Assembly: GCA_036563505.1 (NCBI GenBank)
Contig: DATCMH010000020.1
Span: 1 to 44,629, forward strand
Direction: 5' to 3'
Source of the DNA: DATCMH01 sp036563505
GTDB lineage: Bacteria > Pseudomonadota > Alphaproteobacteria > Rhizobiales > Beijerinckiaceae
Length of the DNA stretch: 44,629 bases
Made by a program: the position numbers and the translations under genes. The notes under the pieces are model-generated. The model was not told the origin of the DNA and did no database searches. It was given only the letters and a program-made list of their open reading frames with translations. Shown piece by piece: positions 39,150 to 44,629 of this stretch; the first letter of the stretch is position 1; every line of letters begins with the position of its first letter.

Positions 39150-39333
39150 CGCGCACTCCCCCATGGCGATCCGCTTCCGATGCGCGCGCCGGACGTTCTC
39201 GTCAAGTCGCATCTGACGCAAGGGAATCCGGAAAAGCAATGACCGTGCCGCATCCGCAACTCCGCTGAGCAACGGCTCATTCGCAGGCTCCCGGCCTCTT
39301 CGTCATGCGTAGGGCGTTGTTCTTAAAGGAGCG

Positions 39334-39409
39334 TGGTGCCGGTTGCGTGAATCGAACACGCGACCTGCCGCTTACAAGGCGGCTGCTCTACCAGCTGAGC
39401 TAAACCGGC
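39334..39409 (-). tRNA. tRNA-Thr(TGT)
   Basis: A complete 76-nt tRNA: acceptor GCCGGTT/AACCGGC, D arm TAGCTCAGCTGGTAGAGC, anticodon stem GCCGC/GGCGG around CTTGTAA (anticodon TGT, Thr), T loop TTCGATT, discriminator A and an encoded CCA. Confidence 0.96.
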
Positions 39410-39604
39410 GTCGCCACGAGGCTTTCGGCTACCAGCGCACGGGCTCGCGCGCAAGCATCCCGCGCCGATCGCCACGCAGCGGCGCGACTGAAACAATCAT
39501 GAAACGTTCAAAGTGCGCCAGCGCACCGAACCGGAAGCCCGGGCTCGGCATTGTCACCTCAACATCGCTGTTACCGCTCCACAGAGCCATTGAGGATCCA
39601 GTCC

Positions 39605-39871
39605 GTGACCACCGCCTCTTCCCTGCTGACGGGTGCCGTTACCGCTGTCGTGATCGCCTGCGCGGGCCTGTCCGCCGCGACCGCCGCTCCGCTTTCGGCC
39701 CCCGTCAAGATCACCGCCGCCGCCGAGACCAAGATCTCCGATGCGGGCCCGGAGACGACCTCCGCCCTGCCGAAGGTCAGCGAGGACGAGCCGGCCTGCG
39801 AACGTTCCCGCAAGCGCCTCTGGGTCGAGGGCGAGGGCTGGGTGGTCCGCCGGGTCACCACCTGCCGCTGA
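39605..39871 (+). CDS. Small exported protein
   Basis: An 88-residue protein starting with GTG after GAGGA (39592-39596). The signal peptide is ASSLLTGAVTAVVIACAGLS with cleavage near ATAAP. The mature part has two cysteines (EPACERS and TTCR) and ends with RKRLWVEGEGWVVRRV. It would be periplasmic. A strong terminator follows 26 bp after the stop. The family is not recognised; similar small W-V-R-R-V-x-T-C proteins occur in related bacteria as I recall. Confidence 0.65.
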   Translation: MTTASSLLTGAVTAVVIACAGLSAATAAPLSAPVKITAAAETKISDAGPETTSALPKVSEDEPACERSRKRLWVEGEGWVVRRVTTCR

Positions 39872-39897
39872 TCGCGGCTCGAACGTCACACAACGAA

Positions 39898-39930
39898 AAA
39901 CCCCGCCGGTCGCCCGGCGGGGTTTCTCTT
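39898..39930 (+). terminator. Rho-independent terminator
   Basis: CCCCGCCGG (39901-39909) pairs with CCGGCGGGG (39914-39922), flanked by AAA/TTT, loop TCGC, then TTTCTCTTTT. It lies between a rightward exported-protein gene and a leftward MFS gene; the A run on the other side makes it usable in both directions. Confidence 0.9.
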
Positions 39931-39963
39931 TTCGAGGGGCGGCACGCCGCCCCGGATCGGAGG

Positions 39964-41673
39964 TCAGGTCGTGACCGTGTTGATGTCCCGATCCTTGGTC
40001 TCAGGCACGAGCAGCAGGCCGATGACGAAGGTCATCAGGGCGAAGCCGATCGGGTACCAGAGGCCGAAGTAGATATCGCCCGTGGAGGCCACCATGGCGA
40101 ATGAGGTCGCCGGCAGCAATCCGCCGAACCAGCCGTTGCCGATGTGGTAGGGCAGCGACATGGCCGTGTAGCGGATGCGGGTGGGGAAGAACTCCACCAG
40201 CGCGGCGGCGATCGGGCCGTACACCATGGTGACGTAGATCACCATGATGGTCAGGAGGCCGATGATGCCGAGCGCCTGGCCGCTACCCAGAGCCGAGAAG
40301 AAGCCCGTAACCTTCACCTTGGCCGGATCGTTGGCCCCCGGATAGCCGGCAGCAGTCGCCTCCGCTACGATGGCGCGGCCGAAGCCAGCGGCATCCGTGA
40401 ACGGCACCGGCTTACCGTTGACCGTCACGTTGAGCGGGGAGCCGGCCGGAGCCGCCACCTGCTCGTACTTGAAGGCCTGCTGCGACAGGGCGCGGCGCGC
40501 CACGTCGCAGGGCTCGGTGAAGGTGCGGATGCCCACCGGGTCGAAGAGCGAGCCGCACTTCGCCGGATCGGCGGCGACCTGGATTTTTACGGTGTCGAGG
40601 GCCTTGGCGTAGGTCGGGTTAGCGAGCTTCGTCAGGCCGGTGAACAGCGGGAAGTAGGTGATCGCGGCGATCAGGCAGCCCGCCAGGATGACCGGCTTGC
40701 GGCCGATCCGATCCGAGAGCGAGCCGAAGAAGATGAAGCCGCCGGTGCCGATGATGAGCGACCACGCGATGAGCACGTTCGCCGTCAGCAGGTCGACCTT
40801 CAGGATGCTCTGGAGGAAGAACAGAGCGTAGAACTGGCCCGTGTACCACACCACCGCCTGGCCCACGACGAGGCCGGCGAGCGCGATGATGACGAGCTTA
40901 GCGTTCTTCCACTGGCCGAAGGCCTCGGACAGAGGCGCCTTGGACTGCTGGCCCTCCTCCTTGATCTTCTTGAAGGCCGGCGACTCGTTCATCGTCAGTC
41001 GGATGTAGACCGAGATGGCGAGAAGCAGGATCGAGGCCAGGAACGGGATGCGCCAGCCGCCCTTGAGGCCGAGGAAGATGTCGAGGTCGCGCTGGAAGGC
41101 GTCCTCACCCATCGACAGGCGAAGGCCCACGATGACGAAAAGCGAGAGCAGGAGCCCGAGCGTCGCCGTGGTCTGGATCCAGGAGGTGTAGAATCCGCGC
41201 CGGCCGACCGGGGCGTGTTCCGCCACGTAAACCGCGGCGCCGCCGTACTCGCCGCCCAGCGCCAGGCCCTGGAGCATGCGCAGCACGATGAGGAGAACGG
41301 GCGCGATCCAGCCGATCTGGGCATAGCTCGGCAGGAGCCCGACGAAGAACGTCGAGATGCCCATGATCAGGATGGTGACGAGGAAGGTGTACTTGCGGCC
41401 CACCAGGTCGCCGAGGCGGCCGAACACGAGGGCGCCGAAGGGGCGCACGAGGAAGCCCGCGGCGAAGGCGAGCAGCGCGAAGATGTTGCGGGTATTGACG
41501 TCGAAGGCCGAGAAGAACTGGGCGCCGATGATCGTCGCCAGCGACCCATACAGGTAGAAGTCGTACCATTCGAAGATGGTGCCGGCCGAGGAGGCGAGGA
41601 TGACTCGCTTCTCCTCTCTCGTCATCGGTCGCGGCTGGGTGCCGGCCACCGACGTTGCGGTCGCAGTCGCCAT
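39964..41673 (-). CDS. MFS transporter, metabolite:H+ symporter (MHS) type
   Basis: A 569-residue inner-membrane protein with 12 helices, of the sugar/metabolite:H+ symporter group: FEWYDFYLYGSLATIIG at helix 1, motif A FGRLGDLVGRKYTF, RMLQGLALGGEYGGAAVYVA, and the second motif A GSLSDRIGRKP. It is about 120 residues longer than typical members because of a polar insert at roughly residues 350-455 with two Cys (AAKCGSLF-like and TEPCDVA). The start is the ATG at 41673. The substrate is probably a small organic acid or betaine, unproven. Confidence 0.92.
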   Translation of the reverse strand: MATATATSVAGTQPRPMTREEKRVILASSAGTIFEWYDFYLYGSLATIIGAQFFSAFDVNTRNIFALLAFAAGFLVRPFGALVFGRLGDLVGRKYTFLVTILIMGISTFFVGLLPSYAQIGWIAPVLLIVLRMLQGLALGGEYGGAAVYVAEHAPVGRRGFYTSWIQTTATLGLLLSLFVIVGLRLSMGEDAFQRDLDIFLGLKGGWRIPFLASILLLAISVYIRLTMNESPAFKKIKEEGQQSKAPLSEAFGQWKNAKLVIIALAGLVVGQAVVWYTGQFYALFFLQSILKVDLLTANVLIAWSLIIGTGGFIFFGSLSDRIGRKPVILAGCLIAAITYFPLFTGLTKLANPTYAKALDTVKIQVAADPAKCGSLFDPVGIRTFTEPCDVARRALSQQAFKYEQVAAPAGSPLNVTVNGKPVPFTDAAGFGRAIVAEATAAGYPGANDPAKVKVTGFFSALGSGQALGIIGLLTIMVIYVTMVYGPIAAALVEFFPTRIRYTAMSLPYHIGNGWFGGLLPATSFAMVASTGDIYFGLWYPIGFALMTFVIGLLLVPETKDRDINTVTT

Positions 41674-41952
41674 GGGCAATGTCCTCCTAGAAACCGTCCC
41701 CATTCGGTCGCCTCGGCTCGCGCCGAGGCTTGAGGCCGCATCTGCGCCGGGAACGTTGCACAGAGCGCGGACGTGCCCCCCTTTGGCGCGCCCGTGACCT
41801 TGAGCAGGACCCTAGCAAGATTCCGCACACCCTCCATGCGCCAATGGTCGTGATACCTCCGTCTAATGTGCGGAACAGGAGGTGACGGCAAAGCTTTGAC
41901 TGGGTTAAGCTCGGCTTGAGGAGGCCGGACGATTACCGAAGGAGCATCGCTG

Positions 41953-42525
41953 ATGCGATTCGCCCTGTCCTGCCTGTTGTCTGCCTTCGTTCTCGCGGCT
42001 CCGGCGGCCCAAGCCGCGGGCGGATTGAACCGCGGCGCGGGCCTCACCCGCCCCACCGCCGTTCTCAAGCCGAACCGCTTAGGGGTCGGCTTCCATCCGA
42101 GTGTCCAACGCTTCGACTCGCACGTCCGACGCTACGGTCACCGTGATGGCCGGCATGTCCGCGGGCTCTTCGCCTATGGACCGTTCGGGTATGGCTCTTC
42201 CTATCCCTATGGCGGATGGGGCGGCCACGGGTTCGAGCCGGCCTATGGTCCCGGACCAGCCGCCATCCCCCTCCATCCCGGTTTGCCCGTCGTGCCGACG
42301 CTTCCGGTCTCCACCGGGATCCGGGCGACGCCGCCGGCGGCCCCAGCGCTTTACGTGCTGCATCCGACTCCGAACCGGGCGCATGTGCGCAAGGGCGGCG
42401 GACCTCGCATTGCCGACCGGCGCCACGCAGCTCTGCCGTCCACTGAAGAGCCGCCGGGCGCGTCCGAGACGGGGGCCTTCTACGGACCCCGAGTGATCCA
42501 CCTCAGGGTGCCTGTCGGGCGTTGA
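41953..42525 (+). CDS. Exported Gly/Pro/His-rich protein
   Basis: A 190-residue protein with a signal peptide (MRFALSCLLSAFVLAAPAAQA, cleavage before AGGLN). The mature part is low-complexity: Arg/His-rich at 50-70 (FDSHVRRYGHRDGRHVRG), Gly/Tyr/Pro-rich at 72-105 (YGPFGYGSSYPYGGWGG) and Pro-rich after. It is likely periplasmic or surface-located and intrinsically disordered. It diverges from the MHS transporter gene with 279 bp between, and is convergent with rlmB, 8 bp apart. No family recognised. Confidence 0.65.
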   Translation: MRFALSCLLSAFVLAAPAAQAAGGLNRGAGLTRPTAVLKPNRLGVGFHPSVQRFDSHVRRYGHRDGRHVRGLFAYGPFGYGSSYPYGGWGGHGFEPAYGPGPAAIPLHPGLPVVPTLPVSTGIRATPPAAPALYVLHPTPNRAHVRKGGGPRIADRRHAALPSTEEPPGASETGAFYGPRVIHLRVPVGR

Positions 42526-42533
42526 AGCAGCGC

Positions 42534-43325
42534 TCAGCGGCCCGTGAGGGCATAGAGCGCGACGGCCGCCGCGTTCGAGACGTTCAGACTCGTGATGGCG
42601 CCCGGCACTTCGAGCCGGGCGACCACGTCGCAGCAATCCCGCGTGCGCTGGCGCAGGCCTTTGCCTTCGGCACCCAGCGCGACGAGAAGCGGACGTGGTG
42701 CTGCGATCTCGGGCAGGCGTGCGGCGCCGGACGAATCGAGCCCGATGCGCGTGAAGCCCCGCTCGCCGAGGGCGATCAAGGCCTCGGCGAGGTTGCGCAC
42801 AACCACGAAGGGCACGTGCTCGAGCCCGCCTGACGCCGATTTCGCGAGGACGCCCGTCGCCGCCGGGCTGTGGCGCGCCGTGGTCAGGATGGCCTCGACA
42901 CCGAAGGCGGCGGCGCTGCGGACGATGGCTCCGACATTATGCGGATCGGTGATCTGGTCGAGCGCCAAGACCAGCGCCTGATCGGAGAGGGTCTCCAGGG
43001 TCGGCGAGGGAAGCGGGTCGGCCTCGAGATAGAGCCCCTGGTGGACGGCATCGGGCTCGAGCAGGCGATTGATGTCGCCTGGGCGGACGAGCTCGGGGGC
43101 GAGGGGGAGGGCGCCCAGTTCCTCGCTCAACCGGCGCATGGAGTTCTCGGTCGCCAGGAGGCGTCGCAGGCGCCGGCGCGGGTTGCGCAAGGCTTCGACG
43201 ACGGGGTGCCACCCGTACAGGATCGTGGTGTCCGGCTCGCCGCCATCCCGCCTGGAACGACCCTGGCCCCGTGGGGGCGGGCGCCGCCCGCCGGGCTGGC
43301 GGGAGGAGGGGCGGGGTGGTTTCAT
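42534..43325 (-). CDS. rlmB: 23S rRNA (guanosine-2251-2'-O)-methyltransferase RlmB (TrmH family)
   Basis: A 263-residue SPOUT methyltransferase. The N-terminal 30 residues are Arg/Pro/Gly-rich, then the substrate-binding domain starts ILYGWHPVVEALRNPRRRL. The SPOUT core has VLALDQITDPHNVGAIVRSA (motif 1), LLVALGAEGKGLRQRTRDCC (motif 2) and IPGAITSLNVSNAAAVALY-like SLNVSNAAAVALYAL (motif 3, trefoil knot). It methylates G2251 in the P loop of 23S rRNA. It is divergent from the tRNA-Tyr gene. Confidence 0.93.
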   Translation of the reverse strand: MKPPRPSSRQPGGRRPPPRGQGRSRRDGGEPDTTILYGWHPVVEALRNPRRRLRRLLATENSMRRLSEELGALPLAPELVRPGDINRLLEPDAVHQGLYLEADPLPSPTLETLSDQALVLALDQITDPHNVGAIVRSAAAFGVEAILTTARHSPAATGVLAKSASGGLEHVPFVVVRNLAEALIALGERGFTRIGLDSSGAARLPEIAAPRPLLVALGAEGKGLRQRTRDCCDVVARLEVPGAITSLNVSNAAAVALYALTGR

Positions 43326-43534
43326 GGACCGGTCCTGCTCAGGGGCATCGCGCCCGGGTCGCGCGACAGAAGGGCCGCTGGCCGCGCGAGGTCAAGGGTA
43401 GAGCCTCGCCGGAACGTCACCTGCTCTTGGGTGTTGACACCGCTGCGCCACCTCACCATAACGGCGCCCGCGTTCCCGGCCCATGGCCGGGCTTTCGCTT
43501 TCAGGCCTCAGCGACGGCGTCGATGATGGTTCCT

Positions 43535-43620
43535 GGGGGAATGTCCCGAGTGGCAAAGGGGGCGGACTGTAAATCCGCTGGCGTACGCCTTCGTAGGTTC
43601 GAGTCCTACTTCCCCCACCA
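43535..43620 (+). tRNA. tRNA-Tyr(GTA)
   Basis: An 86-nt class II tRNA: acceptor GGGGGAA/TTCCCCC, anticodon stem GCGGA/TCCGC with loop CTGTAAA (anticodon GTA, Tyr), a variable arm, T arm TAGG-TTCGAGT-CCTA, discriminator A and encoded CCA. It is 18 bp upstream of tRNA-Gly. Confidence 0.96.
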
Positions 43621-43638
43621 TCCCGCCCCGCGGCGAGA

Positions 43639-43712
43639 GCGGGTGTAGCTCAATGGTAGAGCAACAGCCTTCCAAGCTGATGACGAGGGTTCGATTCCCT
43701 TCACCCGCTCCA
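43639..43712 (+). tRNA. tRNA-Gly(TCC)
   Basis: A 74-nt tRNA: acceptor GCGGGTG/CACCCGC, D arm TAGCTCAATGGTAGAGC, anticodon loop CTTCCAA (anticodon TCC, Gly), T arm with GTTCGATTC, discriminator T and encoded CCA. All stems pair, unlike the tRNA-Gly-like remnant at 4124. Confidence 0.96.
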
Positions 43713-43869
43713 GCCTGCGCCTGCTGAAGGGCGTCACGACGCTCTGCTGAGATACAGCCCGGTCGCGACGCCCATGTTGCCGACGGCGGAACCGTCGCTC
43801 GGACGCTGCAACATCTCATGCATGCCCGTTTTCGATAGCGTGCGGCCCGCCAGCCTCAGCGAGCCGTCT

Positions 43870-44214
43870 TTAACAGCTGAGCGCCCGACCCTCTCGACGG
43901 CCGAAGATCTGGTAGTGAGCGAGGCCGGACGGCGTTTGGCCTCGGAACACGGCGCGGCGGACATCCGGGTTGCACCGCAGATATTCGCGCTCGTCGAAGG
44001 CGAAGCGACCCTGGCCGCCGCGCCGGCGGGGAGGGCCGTAGTCGTCGCGCTCTTCGTAGTCGTAGCCACGACCGCCGCCGTAGCCGCGTCCGCCACCATA
44101 ACCTCCACCATAGCCGCCACCGTAACCGGGGCCGTCGTAATACTGCGCCAAGGCCGGGGGCAGGCTGCCGAGCATGCCCAGGCCGATCGCAACGCTGGCG
44201 AGAAGTCGTTTCAT
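43870..44214 (-). CDS. Exported Gly/Tyr-rich repeat protein
   Basis: A 114-residue protein with a signal peptide (MKRLLASVAIGLGMLGSLPP, cleavage after ALA before QYYDG). The mature N-terminal part is YGGG repeats (about residues 28-52), then an acidic-aromatic stretch, then a charged C-terminal part FDEREYLRCNPDVRRAVFRG with two Cys. The C-terminal part (REYL-x-C-N-P-D-V) is like small exported proteins of Hyphomicrobiales. It is on the opposite strand, placed between the tRNA pair and tuf. Confidence 0.7.
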   Translation of the reverse strand: MKRLLASVAIGLGMLGSLPPALAQYYDGPGYGGGYGGGYGGGRGYGGGRGYDYEERDDYGPPRRRGGQGRFAFDEREYLRCNPDVRRAVFRGQTPSGLAHYQIFGRREGRALSC

Positions 44215-44490
44215 GCCTTGCGTCCTCGTTTCCAGAAAGACCGTGACCTTCGATATCTCGGTCGGCAGTCGCTGTCCGATACTTGGAAAACGTTGTTCCA
44301 GGGCAAAGGTTCTGTTCCCGCACGCCCAGAGGTCGTGCCCTTCATGGAACGGCTTTGACGCGCCACAGGCGCGCGAAGCACGGCCGGCGGGACACCCTTG
44401 GCGGGATTGGCACTTGAACAACTTGGCCGAGGGCCTTAAGCGGGCGCCGAACTCGCGACCACACCGTCAAGCCGTTCGAGGATACCAGCG

Positions 44491-44629
44491 ATGGCCAAGG
44501 AAAAGTTCTCTCGCACGAAGCCGCACTGCAACATTGGGACGATTGGCCATGTGGATCATGGCAAGACGTCGTTGACGGCGGCGATCACGAAGGTTCTGGC
44601 GGAGTCGGGCGGCGCGACCTTCACGGCGT
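44491..44629 (+). CDS. tuf: Elongation factor Tu (5' end, cut by window)
   Basis: The first 46 residues of EF-Tu are visible: MAKEKFSRTKPHCNIGTIGH, then VDHGKTSLTAAIT, the P loop (GHVDHGKT) that binds GTP phosphates. The rest lies beyond the window. The GATACCAGCG leader precedes the ATG; the 276 bp between the exported-protein gene and tuf must hold its promoter and leader, but no single clear promoter stands out. Confidence 0.97.
   Translation, partial: MAKEKFSRTKPHCNIGTIGHVDHGKTSLTAAITKVLAESGGATFTA

Noticed and set aside
39343..40104. Frames reading through the tRNA genes (also 23862-24140 and 43508-43819)
   Set aside because: The translations are the well-known false proteins produced when tRNA sequence is read as coding.
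40144..41733. A 529-residue rightward frame over the MHS transporter
   Set aside because: Antisense to a clear 12-helix transporter; the product is a charged low-complexity string.
44215..44490. A specific promoter for tuf
   Set aside because: TTGAAC followed by CTTAAG has a 15-bp spacer and other matches are equally weak, so no single site is reported.
1..44629. CRISPR arrays or insertion sequences
   Set aside because: No regularly spaced repeats and no transposase gene were seen in the window.

Overview
The window is GC-rich and compactly coded. It carries alphaproteobacterial housekeeping genes: EF-P with its two lysylation enzymes, guaB, rlmE, rlmB, an RsmB-like methylase, and a tRNA-Tyr/tRNA-Gly pair upstream of tuf. 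Gene content and base composition fit Hyphomicrobiales (Rhizobiales), most likely Methylobacterium or a relative such as Microvirga. The genus is an inference from gene style, not from a search.

Left flank (1-5300): two small reading frames around a receiver-only response regulator, two small exported Cys-containing proteins, a glutathione S-transferase, an ABM-fold monooxygenase, a NUDIX hydrolase, an eroded tRNA-Gly(CCC)-like sequence, a GlsB/YeaQ membrane protein and a YidB-like protein.

Integrated element (5301-23900): a perfect 20-bp direct repeat marks its ends. The right copy is the 3' end of an intact tRNA-Gln(CTG) gene and the left copy is the displaced remnant. Inside are a long tyrosine integrase, then a near-continuous rightward operon for a capsid and part of a tail: portal, tail chaperone, protease, capsid, tail tube, second chaperone, HNH nuclease, minor tail protein M, a repeat protein, connector, tail completion, head closure, small and large terminase, gp10-like, and tape measure. 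The order is permuted relative to HK97-like phages. I see no tail tip, lysis, repressor or classical replication genes. The distal part holds a low-GC exported gene on the opposite strand, a cluster of hairpins in front of a protein with a possible HUH nuclease motif, a class II tRNA with a phenylalanine anticodon followed by a strong terminator, and a type II restriction-modification operon with Vsr. Short repeated sites near both ends look like integrase arm sites. The whole could be a defective prophage, a capsid-forming satellite, or a domesticated transfer element carrying defence cargo.

Right flank (23901-44629): polyphosphate kinase 2, EpmB-EpmA divergent from efp, an aminotransferase, a second receiver protein, Ppx/GppA with rlmE, a Tat-exported dienelactone hydrolase with a drug-efflux MFS protein, guaB, a MAPEG protein, a small lipoprotein, an RsmB-like methylase, a MOSC protein, small membrane proteins, tRNA-Thr, a metabolite:H+ symporter-type MFS protein, exported low-complexity proteins, rlmB, tRNA-Tyr, tRNA-Gly and the start of tuf.
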